A stretch of DNA of 64,000 nt from Streptomyces capitiformicae. GTDB taxonomy: Bacteria; Actinomycetota; Actinomycetes; Streptomycetales; Streptomycetaceae. The notes under the pieces are model-generated. The model searched no databases, was not told the origin of the DNA, and saw only the letters and a program-made list of their open reading frames with translations. The number at the start of each line of letters is the position of its first letter. Position 1 is the stretch's first letter. The position numbers were made by a program, and so were the translations under genes. The stretch spans positions 10,113,486 to 10,177,485 of the forward strand of contig NZ_CP022161.1 in assembly GCF_002214185.1 (NCBI RefSeq), written 5' to 3'. Below, one piece after another: positions 15,333-23,278 of the stretch.

Positions 15333-15908
15333 TCAGACGTTGACGCCGAAGTCGGCGGCGATCCCGGCCAGTCCGGACGCGTAACCCTGGCCCACGGCAC
15401 GGAACTTCCACTCCGCGCCGTGCCGGTACAACTCGCCGAAGACCATCGCCGTCTCGGTCGAGGCGTCCTCGGAGAGGTCGTAGCGCGCGATCTCGGCGCC
15501 GCCGGCCTGGTTGACGATGCGGATGAAGGCGTTGCGGACCTGGCCGAAGCTTTGGCCGCGGTTCTCGGCGTCGTGGATGGAGACCGGGAAGACGATCTTG
15601 TCCACCTCGGCGGGGACGGCCGCGAGGTTCACCTTGATGGCCTCGTCGTCGCCCTCGCCCTCACCGGTGAGGTTGTCGCCGGTGTGCTCGACCGAGCCGT
15701 CCGGGCTGGTGAGGTTGTTGTAGAAGACGAAGTGGCCGTCGGACAGGACCTTGCCGGAGGCGTCGAGCAGCAGCGCGGAGGCGTCGAGGTCGTAGTCGGT
15801 GCCGGTCGTGGTGCGCACGTCCCAGCCCAGGCCGACCACGACGGCGGTCAGGCCCGGCGCCTCCTTGCTGAGCGAGACGTTGCCGCCCTTGGACAGGGAA
15901 ACTCCCAC
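15333..15908 (-). CDS. terD: TerD-family calcium-binding stress protein
   Basis: 191 residues. GTG start at 15908 ([19 protein letters not shown]) with a perfect AAGGAG upstream; the frame is open further upstream, but this is the family's usual N-terminus. It carries [40 protein letters not shown] and the [14 protein letters not shown] core. It matches the most conserved Streptomyces TerD. A TCTACA-N4-TGTAGA palindrome lies 53 bp upstream of the start, so it is probably repressed by the BlaI-type regulator encoded at 16447. Functions reported for the family involve metal/oxidant stress and development. Confidence 0.95.
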   Translation of the reverse strand: MGVSLSKGGNVSLSKEAPGLTAVVVGLGWDVRTTTGTDYDLDASALLLDASGKVLSDGHFVFYNNLTSPDGSVEHTGDNLTGEGEGDDEAIKVNLAAVPAEVDKIVFPVSIHDAENRGQSFGQVRNAFIRIVNQAGGAEIARYDLSEDASTETAMVFGELYRHGAEWKFRAVGQGYASGLAGIAADFGVNV

Positions 15909-15960
15909 TGCGTACTCCTTCTTGATACGTCGGGTGAAGCCCGGAGAGGCCGATCTGAAA

Positions 15961-15976
15961 TCTACAACACTGTAGA
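15961..15976. promoter_or_regulatory. Palindromic operator 1 (TCTACA-N4-TGTAGA) before terD
   Basis: TCTACAACACTGTAGA is a perfect 6+4+6 inverted repeat between glsB and terD, 53 bp upstream of the terD GTG. The same arms recur at 16338, 18970 and 20497 in this island only. The TACA/TGTA cores are those of BlaI/MecI/CopY-family operators, although the 4-bp spacer is longer than in the staphylococcal mec/bla sites. Confidence 0.8.
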
Positions 15977-16000
15977 AGAAGTGGGGCTGTTGGTTTCGGG

Positions 16001-16267
16001 TCAGTCGCGGGAGTGGCCGAAGAGGATGCGGTAGCCGATCAGCAGGACCAGTGCTCCCGCGACGGCCGAGCCCCATGTGGCGGCGTCGAAGAACTCTCGC
16101 TCCACCGGTCGGTCGAGGAGCTGCGACGACAGCCAGCCGCCGATGAAGGCGCCCGCGATGCCGATGGCCGTCGTGCCGATGCAACCACCCGGATCACGGC
16201 CGGGCAGGATGGCCTTGGCGATCGCTCCCGCGAGAAGCCCCAGCACCAGCCATGCGATGACCCCCAT
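16001..16267 (-). CDS. GlsB/YeaQ/YmgE-family stress membrane protein
   Basis: 88 residues from ATG 16267 (GGGAG just upstream; an in-frame GTG at 16276 is the alternative). Three hydrophobic segments are visible, with the family signature [22 protein letters not shown], then [16 protein letters not shown] and the final GAVLLIGYR-like helix ([13 protein letters not shown]). Members are small transglycosylase-associated or general-stress membrane proteins of uncertain role. Operator 2 sits 71 bp upstream, shared with the divergent blaI, consistent with the BlaI-controlled stress set. Confidence 0.9.
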   Translation of the reverse strand: MGVIAWLVLGLLAGAIAKAILPGRDPGGCIGTTAIGIAGAFIGGWLSSQLLDRPVEREFFDAATWGSAVAGALVLLIGYRILFGHSRD

Positions 16268-16337
16268 GTCTCCCACTCTCCTTGTGCTGCCATTGCCGTC
16301 GGTGTGGCATGGAGTTACCTGTCCGGGCGGCTATTCT

Positions 16338-16353
16338 TCTACACTTTTGTAGA
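16338..16353. promoter_or_regulatory. Palindromic operator 2 between divergent glsB and blaI
   Basis: TCTACACTTTTGTAGA is a perfect TCTACA-N4-TGTAGA palindrome. It lies 71 bp upstream of glsB (minus) and 94 bp upstream of the BlaI gene (plus), so it could serve both promoters and autoregulate blaI. Confidence 0.82.
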
Positions 16354-16446
16354 TCCTGGGTGGCGGTGCACAGTGAGGTGGTCGGGCGTCGGGTGTCTAT
16401 ACGATGTCCGGTCGGGAAACGGGCGGCGGCGGAAGGGAGACAGGGC

Positions 16447-16836
16447 GTGACGGATCACCGGGAGCGTCCCCGGCGGCGGGGGCAGGGCGAGCTGGAGGCG
16501 CAGGTCCTGTCGGCGCTGCGGGAGGCGGAGGGGCCGGCGACGGTCGGCTGGGTGCTGGACCGGCTCGGCGGTGACCTCGCCTATACGACGGTGATCACGA
16601 TCCTGACGCGGCTACTGGCCAAGGGCGCGGTGACGAGGGAGCGGTCGGGCCGGTCCTTTACCTGGACGCCCGCCTCGGACCAGGCGGGCCTCGCCGCGCA
16701 CAAGATGCGCAGGGTGCTGGACGCGGAGAGTGACCGGGAGGCGGTGCTGGCCAGCTTCGTCACCGGCCTCGGCCCGGACGACGAGCGGTTGTTGCGCGAA
16801 CTGCTGGGTCGGAGCCGGAACGAAGGGGAAGATTGA
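16447..16836 (+). CDS. blaI: BlaI/MecI/CopY-family transcriptional repressor
   Basis: 129 residues. The GTG at 16447 has GGGAGA six bases upstream; the frame is open further upstream but lacks a better start. The winged-helix core reads ELEAQVLSALREAEGPATVG, followed by LDRLGGDLAYTTVITILTRL with the family's YTTV recognition-helix motif, then LLAKGAVTRERSGRSFTW for the wing. The C-terminal dimer helix follows (DRLLREL-like: PDDERLLRELLGRS). Family members dimerise on TACA/TGTA palindromes and are released when a partner M56 protease is activated. That partner gene begins 6 bp downstream. The operator in its own upstream region suggests autoregulation. Confidence 0.93.
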   Translation: MTDHRERPRRRGQGELEAQVLSALREAEGPATVGWVLDRLGGDLAYTTVITILTRLLAKGAVTRERSGRSFTWTPASDQAGLAAHKMRRVLDAESDREAVLASFVTGLGPDDERLLRELLGRSRNEGED

Positions 16837-16842
16837 CGCCTC

Positions 16843-17775
16843 ATGGGGGTCTTCGTCTTTCTGCCGCTGGTCCTGCCGCTCACGGCATGGCCGATAGCGC
16901 GCCTGGCCGAGCAGCATCTGCATCCGCGCGCCGCGACCCGGCTGCTGACCTGGGTGGCCGCGGTGATGGCGTTGTGCAGCACGGTGTGCCTGGGGCTGGT
17001 GATGGTGGTCGGCACCGCCCAGTTGCCCGGCAACCCCCTGCCTGACGGCTGGTCCGACCCCGAGGTGCGCGAGGCGGTGCCGTACGACGAGGTGGCCGGG
17101 AAGGCCGCCATCCCCGCGCTGTTCGCCGTGCTGGTGGCCTGCGGCCAGACGCTGTGGCGGCATGGCAGCGTGCGCCGCAGGGCTCACCGGGCGCTTGGCG
17201 GGCTGCCGGGCACCGAGGTGGTCGTGCTGCCCGATGACGCCCCTTACGCGTACGCGTTGCCCGGCGGGCGTCGGGGCCGTGTGGTGGTGACCACCGCGCT
17301 GCTGTCCTGCCTCGAACCGGCCGAGCGCCGGGCCCTGTTCGCCCATGAGCGCGCCCACCTGGCCGCACGACACCATCGGTTTCTGCTCGCCGTCCAACTT
17401 GCGGCGCGCGCCAACCCGTTCCTCAGGCCGCTGCGAACGGCAGTGTCGTACGCGGCGGAGCGGTGGGCGGACGAGGAGGCGGCTCAGACGGTGGGCAGCC
17501 GCCGGACGGTGGCGCGCGCGATCGGCAAGGCAGCCCTGGTCTCCCGTGGGACCCCGGTGCCGACGCTGGCGGGGTTCGCCGCGCCGGGACCGGTGCCGCG
17601 CCGGGTGACGGCCCTCCTCGGCCCGGCTCCCGCCGTACGCAACTGGCCCTCGGTGTTCACCACCGTGGGTCTGGCCGCGTGGGGCGCTGCCGCAGGTACG
17701 GCCGTCTCCGCGATGTCGTCCGCGAACTCCGCGGTGACCATGTTCTTCATCCTGTACGCCGCCACACCTCTTTGA
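16843..17775 (+). CDS. M56-family membrane metallopeptidase (BlaR1-like, no sensor domain)
   Basis: 310 residues, co-transcribed with blaI (6-bp gap). Two N-terminal hydrophobic segments (residues 1-20, 35-60) and a third (about 90-105) precede the catalytic motif FAHERAHLAARHH (HExxH, about residue 168). ERWADEEAA supplies the third zinc ligand, and a C-terminal membrane segment follows. It is about half the length of BlaR1/MecR1 and lacks their penicillin-binding sensor domain, so the activating signal is not expected to be acylation by a beta-lactam. It is predicted to cleave or destabilise BlaI in response to an envelope signal, an inference from the BlaI/BlaR paradigm. Confidence 0.88.
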   Translation: MGVFVFLPLVLPLTAWPIARLAEQHLHPRAATRLLTWVAAVMALCSTVCLGLVMVVGTAQLPGNPLPDGWSDPEVREAVPYDEVAGKAAIPALFAVLVACGQTLWRHGSVRRRAHRALGGLPGTEVVVLPDDAPYAYALPGGRRGRVVVTTALLSCLEPAERRALFAHERAHLAARHHRFLLAVQLAARANPFLRPLRTAVSYAAERWADEEAAQTVGSRRTVARAIGKAALVSRGTPVPTLAGFAAPGPVPRRVTALLGPAPAVRNWPSVFTTVGLAAWGAAAGTAVSAMSSANSAVTMFFILYAATPL

Positions 17776-17792
17776 GCGGGCATCGGCGTCGG

Positions 17793-18161
17793 TCAGGCGC
17801 TGTCCAGCAGTACGGCGAGTCCGGCGGCGAGGCCCAGGAAGGCCAGGGTCGCGAGCAGGCAGACGATCAGTGTCAGCCAGCCGGTCAGGATGCTCACCAG
17901 GGCGAGGCCACGCCCTTCGCCGTACAGCCGACGGCCCTGGAACCGGCCTGCGTGCCCGGCGGGGATGGCGATCAGCGCGCACAGTGCGGCCAGCCCGACG
18001 AAGACGGCTGGGTTGATCCAGGCGATGCCGGTGGCGAAGTTCCCGAGGAATGCGACGCCGCCACTCGCGAAGAACGCGCTGACTTTGGCCGCCCGGTTCC
18101 GGCCGGCCCACGACCGCGCCGGTTCCCCGGCTGCCGATCGCACACCGTCGGCGCTGCTCAC
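17793..18161 (-). CDS. Small membrane protein, DUF4190-like
   Basis: 122 residues from a GTG at 18161 with GGAGGA upstream; the frame is open further upstream but is not coding-like. A charged N-terminus (about 30 residues) is followed by hydrophobic segments at about 35-55, 60-75 and 90-118. The pattern FQGRRLYGEGRGLALVSIL before the last helix resembles DUF4190 membrane proteins, which have no known function. It is convergent with the M56 gene (17-bp gap). No palindromic operator is seen upstream. Confidence 0.7.
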   Translation of the reverse strand: MSSADGVRSAAGEPARSWAGRNRAAKVSAFFASGGVAFLGNFATGIAWINPAVFVGLAALCALIAIPAGHAGRFQGRRLYGEGRGLALVSILTGWLTLIVCLLATLAFLGLAAGLAVLLDSA

Positions 18162-18449
18162 GTCGTTCCTCCTCGGCTCTGCGCTCCCAGACACGCCTGG
18201 AGACGCTTTCCGGGGCGATCTTGGTTCCGGTGATCCGGCGCGGCTGACTCGGAAGGGGCGCGTCCATGCGTGGACCCCGCCCCGTCGTCGGCACGGGCAA
18301 CGCCGACCGCGGCCGAGCGAACGTGTCGCAAGGCGCTCCGTGTGCGGGGCGGCCCGGCGCGCATGGTCGGGTCCCCAGTTCTCACGACGGGGCGGTGTGC
18401 CAGGCCGTGACCTGCCGGTTCGACCCGGCACCTGCGCCCCGCACGTCGG

Positions 18450-18905
18450 TCAGAGGTCGAACTCGTGCGGCGGCAGGTCGAGGGTGAAGCACGCCTCGCG
18501 TACGACGGCCTGCTCGGTCTTGTCGAAGTCGCCGTCGGCGCCGCCGATGACGATGCCGATCTGGATCACCGCGCGGGCCTCGGCGGGCTTCTTCTTCGCC
18601 TTGGCGATCTCCTGCAGCACACTCACCTTGCCGAAGTCGAAGTCCGCGGTCAGCTTGTTCAGGTTTTCCTCGAAACGCCGCTGCAGATCCATGGCGTCGA
18701 AGTTCTGCAGAACTTCGTTGGTGGCGATGAGCTGGGCCACGCGCCTCCGCTCGGACGGGTCGATCGTGCCGTCGGCGGCAGCGACCAGGGCGCACATCGC
18801 CATGCTGGCGTCCCGGAAGGCGCCGCTCTTGAGGTCGTTCTTCTTCGCCATGAGCTGCGTCTGCAGCGTCGACGTGGACTCTTTGATGCGGTCCCACAGG
18901 GCCAT
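18450..18905 (-). CDS. terB: TerB-family tellurite-resistance/stress protein
   Basis: 151 residues. It opens MALWDRIKESTSTLQTQL, then shows the two TerB half-motifs: ALVAAADGTIDPSERRRVAQL (about residues 40-60, an acidic DGxID loop) and IGIVIGGADGDFDKTEQ (about 116-132). The paired acidic loops bind metal in TerB structures, and TerB scaffolds Ter complexes at the membrane. Operator 3 lies 65 bp upstream, which links it to the terD and glsB units of the island. Confidence 0.92.
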   Translation of the reverse strand: MALWDRIKESTSTLQTQLMAKKNDLKSGAFRDASMAMCALVAAADGTIDPSERRRVAQLIATNEVLQNFDAMDLQRRFEENLNKLTADFDFGKVSVLQEIAKAKKKPAEARAVIQIGIVIGGADGDFDKTEQAVVREACFTLDLPPHEFDL

Positions 18906-18969
18906 GAGAACTCCATACGGTCGGTCGAGAGCCCGGGCCGCCTCGGTGGCGACCCGGCACCCTTCTGTT

Positions 18970-18985
18970 TCTACAGTAATGTAGA
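18970..18985. promoter_or_regulatory. Palindromic operator 3 before terB
   Basis: TCTACAGTAATGTAGA is a perfect TCTACA-N4-TGTAGA palindrome with extended arms (GTT on the left, AAC on the right). It is 65 bp upstream of the terB ATG and downstream of no other start on that strand. Confidence 0.82.
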
Positions 18986-19116
18986 AACTAATGGCCGACC
19001 GGATGAGTTCCAGTTGTTTGCGTGAGGTTCGACGGGAGGTTCACCGGGAAGGCCGGACGCTGTCCCGTCGGCCGGGTTCTCGCCGATGTCCTGACTGGAG
19101 AGCTCGCCCCGGACCG

Positions 19117-20139
19117 TCAGCCCTCCTCTTCCTCTTCCTCGTCCTCGCCCTCGAAGAAGTCGCCGACCTCGTCGACCACTTCGGCCGCGACCATCCCGCC
19201 GACGACTCCGACCGCGAGTCCGGCCGCGCCGGCGGCGACGACCGTGCCCATACCGGGGCCCGAACGGTGGCCGTCATGGTGGTGGTGATCGTCATGGCCG
19301 TGATGGCCGCCGTGGCCGTGCGCGTACGGGTCGCCGTGCCCGTGGGCGGAGTGCGAGCCGTACGAGGCCCGGTGCTCCACCAACTGCCGGATCCAGCCGT
19401 CGACGATCGTGTTCCAGTCCTGGTACTCGATGCCCTCGTGGGAGACGGTGAACCGGGTCAGCGCGTCGTGGCCGGAGGAGAACAGACCGCCGCGCTTGTC
19501 CGCCTCCAGGACGACCTCCATGCCGCCCGGGTTGGCCAGGAACGTCAGCTCGATCTCGTTGACCTGCTGCGCGTACCGCGGTGCCGGGGTCAGCTCGATC
19601 TCCTGGTAGAAGGGCAGCTGCTGGCCGGTGCCGCCGATGCGACCGTACTCCAGGTCCGCGGACTTGAAGCCGAAGCCGAGCTGGCCGAGCGCTTCGAGGA
19701 TCGCCTCCTGCACGGGCAGCGGGGCGATGGTCAGCTGATCCAGGTCACCCTTGTCCTTCGCGCCCGACACCGCCAGTTCGGTGCGGACGCCGAGGACGAT
19801 GCCCAGGCCCTGCCCGTACAGCTCGGTGATCGGTGCCTCCCACGGCAGCATCACGCTGAACGGAACGCTGCGAAGCTCGCCCTCGGCGAGCCGGAAGCCG
19901 CCGCCGACGGTGAACCGGTCGAAGGTGACGACACCCTCGCTCTCGCCCTCCTCGTGCTCGGCTTCGACCCGCGCCACCAGCTCCAGCGTGATGTGGTCGA
20001 TGTCGAAGTCGGCGTCACCGCCCTTGAGATGGACCTGTCCGGTCAGCGGGCCGCCGGGCCGGGCCGCGCCCGGGTCGAGGACCGTGTCCACCGTGGGTCC
20101 GCCCACACCGAGCGATCCGAGCAGTCGTTTGAACACCAT
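19117..20139 (-). CDS. Spo0M-like sporulation/arrestin-fold protein with His-rich and acidic tail
   Basis: 340 residues from ATG 20139 (AAGGAG 11 bp upstream; a GTG at 20151 abuts that site and is unlikely). The first ~235 residues are the Spo0M arrestin-like fold (VDTVLDPGAARPGGPLTGQV, VPFSVMLPWEAPIT, FYQEIELTPAP). Residues ~275-300 are a histidine-rich run in which His makes up about half of the positions. A glycine/alanine hydrophobic segment (GTVVAAGAAGLAVGVVGG) and a poly-glutamate end follow. Spo0M controls sporulation in Bacillus; in this island it probably acts as a stress-linked scaffold. The His cluster suggests metal binding (inference). Confidence 0.9.
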   Translation of the reverse strand: MVFKRLLGSLGVGGPTVDTVLDPGAARPGGPLTGQVHLKGGDADFDIDHITLELVARVEAEHEEGESEGVVTFDRFTVGGGFRLAEGELRSVPFSVMLPWEAPITELYGQGLGIVLGVRTELAVSGAKDKGDLDQLTIAPLPVQEAILEALGQLGFGFKSADLEYGRIGGTGQQLPFYQEIELTPAPRYAQQVNEIELTFLANPGGMEVVLEADKRGGLFSSGHDALTRFTVSHEGIEYQDWNTIVDGWIRQLVEHRASYGSHSAHGHGDPYAHGHGGHHGHDDHHHHDGHRSGPGMGTVVAAGAAGLAVGVVGGMVAAEVVDEVGDFFEGEDEEEEEEG

Positions 20140-20231
20140 CGTGGCGTCCACTCCTTATACGTGCGTGTGTTCCTTGGGGGTGGCGCCGCCGGGCCAGGGG
20201 CTTCGCGGCGCCACGGCGGTTCGCGGGCCGG

Positions 20232-20450
20232 TTACTCGGCCGCGTCGAGAGCGGCGAGCGCCTGTGCCCAGCGGACGTACTTCAGGTCGGCCAGGTCGGC
20301 TGTGGTCTTGACCCCGAACGCCTCCTGAAGCAGTTCGCCGTCGCGGTCCGAGACGCCTTTCAGCGCCCCGACCGGGGCCGCCAGGATCTCGGGCAAGGAC
20401 TTGTCCGCCCACGACTTGTCCAGCACCTCGTCCAGGCTGATCGAAGCCAT
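20232..20450 (-). CDS. Small helix-hairpin-helix-like protein
   Basis: 72 residues from ATG 20450 with GGAGA nine bases upstream. The sequence SLPEILAAPVGALKGVSDRD followed by LQEAFGVKTTADLADLKYVR has the look of the helix-hairpin-helix modules that end in a 'fails to reach, domain not connected' pattern, often found beside Spo0M/Ter genes in Streptomyces. No enzyme motif is present. Operator 4 is 47 bp upstream. It may be co-transcribed with spo0M, which starts 92 bp further downstream on the same strand. Confidence 0.75.
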   Translation of the reverse strand: MASISLDEVLDKSWADKSLPEILAAPVGALKGVSDRDGELLQEAFGVKTTADLADLKYVRWAQALAALDAAE

Positions 20451-20496
20451 GTGTGTCGTCTCCAAAGTGCGCGAGGCCCGGCCCGTACGCAGACCT

Positions 20497-20512
20497 TCTA
20501 CAGACGAGTAGA
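20497..20512. promoter_or_regulatory. Palindromic operator 4 before the helix-hairpin-helix gene
   Basis: TCTACAGACGAGTAGA matches TCTACA-N4-TGTAGA with a single change (A for T at the start of the right arm). It is 47 bp upstream of the ATG at 20450 and would also govern spo0M if the two are one operon. Confidence 0.68.
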
Positions 20513-20697
20513 AGCATAGGGTCGCCAGGGGCGGGGAAAGGCGCGGTCCGCGTGGGCGCGGCGGGAAAGGCCGAAAACGGATACTTGTGCTGGCCGGAGA
20601 GCTGTGCTCGGTCATCGGCGTGAGGCGCTGGCCGGGCGTGCCGCCTGGGCCGACCGAAAGCCGTAGACCCTGGCCGGGTGAGCTTCTTTGCGGCTCC

Positions 20698-20714
20698 TTT
20701 ACAGTGGGTGTAGA
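20698..20714. promoter_or_regulatory. Weak operator-like site ahead of the CNNM operon
   Basis: TTTACA-N5-TGTAGA has one arm mismatch and a 5-bp spacer. Like operator 4 it is followed by AGCAT. It lies in the 20451-20853 interval, about 140 bp upstream of the first CNNM gene. No other feature is visible in that interval besides operator 4. It may extend the BlaI-type control to the CNNM cluster, but the spacing difference makes this uncertain. Confidence 0.35.
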
Positions 20715-20853
20715 AGCATGTGACCTTGCTTCCGAACACTGCTGTCCTACGCTTTTCGAGAAGGAGCGACAGTCCCGCGATGGGTGAGCCTCCCAGTACC
20801 AGCCGTGCCACGCCCCGTCCGCTGTCTGCGTGTGAGGGTCGGGAGGTGGCACG

Positions 20854-22188
20854 GTGACCGAGGTCCTGCTGCTTCTGCTGGCCCTCCTCCTCACCCTGGC
20901 CTGCGCGCTGTTCGTCGCGGCCGAGTTCTCGCTGACCACCGTCGAGCGCGGTGAACTGGAGCGCGCCGCCGAGGCAGACGAGCGCGGCGCCCCCGGCGCG
21001 CTGAAGGCCGTACGGTCGCTCACGCTCCAGCTGTCCGGGGCCCAACTCGGCATCACCGTCACCTCGCTGGTGATCGGCATGCTCGCCGAGCCGTCGCTCG
21101 CCGCGCTGTTGAAGGGCCCGCTGGAGGCGGCCGGGCTCGGGGGCGCGGCCTCGTCCGTGGCGACCGTGCTGGGTGTGGCCGTCTCGACGGTCGTGCTGAT
21201 GGTGGTCGGTGAGCTGGTGCCGAAGAACTGGGCGATCTCCCGTCCGCTGGCCGTCGCGAAGGTGGTGGCGGGTCCGCAGCGCGGTTTCACGGCGGCGTTC
21301 GGGCCGTTCATCCGCCATCTGAACAACACGGCGAACCGTTTCGTGCGCCGCTTCGGCCTGGAGCCCACCGAGGAGCTGGCCTCCGCCCGTACGGCCGACG
21401 AACTGGTCGCGCTCGCCCGGCACTCGGCCGCCGAGGGAACCCTGGAGGCGGACTCCGCCGAGCTGTTCGTCCGCACCCTGCACCTGAGCGAACTGACCGC
21501 CGAGAACGTGATGACCCCGCGCGTCGACGTCCAAGCCCTCGAAGCGCACGCCACGGCCGCCGACGCGGCCAACCTCACCCACGCCACCGGCCTGTCCCGC
21601 TTCCCCGTCTACCGCGACACCCTCGACGAGGTCATCGGCACCGTCCACATCCGTGACGTCCTCGCCCTGGACCCCGAGAAGCGTCGGCTCACCCAGGTCA
21701 CCGCGCTGGCCACCGACCCTCTGCTGGTTCCCGACAGTCTGGCCGCCGACCAGTTGCTGGAGCGGCTGCGCGCCGCCCGCACCATGGCCGTCGTCATCGA
21801 CGAGTACGGCGGCACGGCGGGCGTGGCCACGGTCGAGGACATCGTCGAGGAGGTCGTCGGCGAGGTCCGTGACGAGCACGACCCCGTCGAGGCCCCCGAC
21901 CTGCTGCCCGCCCCGCGCACCGAGGACGGGCGCGCGGTGTGGGAGGCGGACGGCGGTGTACGCCTCGACGAGCTCGCCCGGATAGGACTGACCGCGCCGG
22001 ACGGGCCGTACGAGACGGTCGCCGGCCTGATCGCGACCCGTCTTGCCCGTATCCCGGCCCAGGGCGACAGTGTCGTCCTCGACGGCTGGCAGCTGGACGT
22101 CGTCGACGTGGACCACCACCGCGCCGACCGCGTCCGCATCACCGAACCGGCACCCATCCTGCGTGAGCTGGCGGAGGACGCCCGATGA
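20854..22188 (+). CDS. CNNM/CorC-type membrane protein (DUF21-CBS-CBS-CorC_HlyC), copy 1, long form
   Basis: 444 residues, GTG at 20854 with GGGAGG upstream. Three to four N-terminal membrane segments form the CNNM (DUF21) domain with the signatures FVAAEFSLTTVERGELE, GAQLGITVTSLVIG and VVGELVPKNWAIS. Two CBS motifs follow (MTPRVDVQAL, MAVVIDEYGGTAGVATVEDI). A C-terminal CorC_HlyC transporter-associated domain (VRLDELARIGL to the end) completes the long form. Such proteins are annotated 'hemolysin' historically, but the family is linked to magnesium/cobalt efflux and ion homeostasis. Its stop overlaps the next start (ATGA). Confidence 0.92.
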   Translation: MTEVLLLLLALLLTLACALFVAAEFSLTTVERGELERAAEADERGAPGALKAVRSLTLQLSGAQLGITVTSLVIGMLAEPSLAALLKGPLEAAGLGGAASSVATVLGVAVSTVVLMVVGELVPKNWAISRPLAVAKVVAGPQRGFTAAFGPFIRHLNNTANRFVRRFGLEPTEELASARTADELVALARHSAAEGTLEADSAELFVRTLHLSELTAENVMTPRVDVQALEAHATAADAANLTHATGLSRFPVYRDTLDEVIGTVHIRDVLALDPEKRRLTQVTALATDPLLVPDSLAADQLLERLRAARTMAVVIDEYGGTAGVATVEDIVEEVVGEVRDEHDPVEAPDLLPAPRTEDGRAVWEADGGVRLDELARIGLTAPDGPYETVAGLIATRLARIPAQGDSVVLDGWQLDVVDVDHHRADRVRITEPAPILRELAEDAR

Positions 22189-23210
22189 CCGTGCTGCAAC
22201 TCGCCATCGGCGCCCTGACCCTGCTGACCAACGCGTTCTTCGTCGGCGCCGAGTTCGCCCTGATCTCGGTACGCCGCAGCCAGATCGAACCCCGCGCCCA
22301 GGAGGGCGACACCCGGGCCCGTATGACGCTGTGGGGGCTGCAACACCTCTCCGCGATGATGGCCACCGCCCAGCTCGGCATCACCGTCTCCTCGCTGGTG
22401 CTCGGGGCGGTCGCCGAACCCGCCATCGCGCACCTGCTGGAACCCGCCTTCGAGGCGGCCCACATCCCGCACGGACTCGTGCACCCGATCGCGTTCGTGA
22501 TCGCGCTGACGCTCGCGACCTACGCGCACATGCTGATCGGCGAGATGGTCCCGAAGAACATCGCGCTCGCCGCCCCCGTGCCGACCGCACTGCTGCTGGG
22601 CCCGCCGCTGGTCGCACTTACCCGTACGCTGCGCCCGGTGGTGTTCGGCATCAACGCCTTCGCCAACACCCTGCTGAAGCTGCTGCGTGTCGAACCGAAG
22701 GACGAGGTCGAGTCCGTCTTCACCGACGACCAGCTGGCCCGCATGGTCCTCGACTCCAGTGAGGCCGGGCTGCTCTCCCCGGCCGACGGGGAGCGGCTGC
22801 GGGACGCGCTGGAGTTGGGCACCCGCCCGGTCGGCGAGATCCTCGTCCCGGCACAGCGCATGCACACCGTCGACCACACCATCACCCCCGCCCGGCTGGA
22901 GCGCAAGGCCGCCGAGGCGGGCTACTCCCGCTTCCCCGTCACGGGCCCCGAGGGAGCCCTCCTCGGCTATCTGCACATCAAGGACACCCTCGGCGTCACC
23001 GACCGCGACCTGCCCTTCCCTGGCACCGCCCTGCACCCGGTCACCCGGGTGCGCATCGACACCCCGCTGGACGACACCCTCACCGCCCTGCGAGCCGACG
23101 GCAGCCATCTGGCCGCCGTGCTCGGCGGGAGCGGCAAGGTGATCGGCTTCGTGACGATGGAGGACGTCCTGTCCGAACTCGTCGGACCGGCGGCTCCGGC
23201 TTCCGCGTGA
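22185..23210 (+). CDS. CNNM/CorC-type membrane protein (DUF21-CBS), copy 2, short form
   Basis: 341 residues, overlapping copy 1 by 4 bp (ATGA), so translationally coupled. It has the CNNM core (FFVGAEFALISVRRSQIEP, AQLGITVSSLVLG, IGEMVPKNIALA) and a CBS pair (ILVPAQRMHTVD, LAAVLGGSGKVIGFVTMEDV). It ends at the second CBS domain without the CorC_HlyC domain. The shorter form may dimerise with the long partner made from the same mRNA. Confidence 0.9.
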   Translation: MTVLQLAIGALTLLTNAFFVGAEFALISVRRSQIEPRAQEGDTRARMTLWGLQHLSAMMATAQLGITVSSLVLGAVAEPAIAHLLEPAFEAAHIPHGLVHPIAFVIALTLATYAHMLIGEMVPKNIALAAPVPTALLLGPPLVALTRTLRPVVFGINAFANTLLKLLRVEPKDEVESVFTDDQLARMVLDSSEAGLLSPADGERLRDALELGTRPVGEILVPAQRMHTVDHTITPARLERKAAEAGYSRFPVTGPEGALLGYLHIKDTLGVTDRDLPFPGTALHPVTRVRIDTPLDDTLTALRADGSHLAAVLGGSGKVIGFVTMEDVLSELVGPAAPASA

Positions 23211-23264
23211 GCAGGACGCGAGTGGAAGGGGACCGCGCCAATGCAGGTCAGGAGCGTGCGCGCC

Positions 23265-23278
23265 GGGTGGTACCACCC
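23265..23278. promoter_or_regulatory. 14-bp perfect palindrome in the leader of CNNM copy 3
   Basis: GGGTGGTACCACCC is a perfect inverted repeat in the 241-bp gap between copies 2 and 3. The core GGGTGGTACC resembles the antiterminator box of T-box leaders, but no specifier or stem I can support is visible. It could equally be an operator or the stem of an RNA hairpin controlling the second CNNM pair. Confidence 0.4.

Noticed and set aside
18400..18445. tRNA-like T-arm sequence (CCGGTTCGACCCGG)
   Set aside because: No matching acceptor, D-arm or anticodon stem fits around it on either strand.
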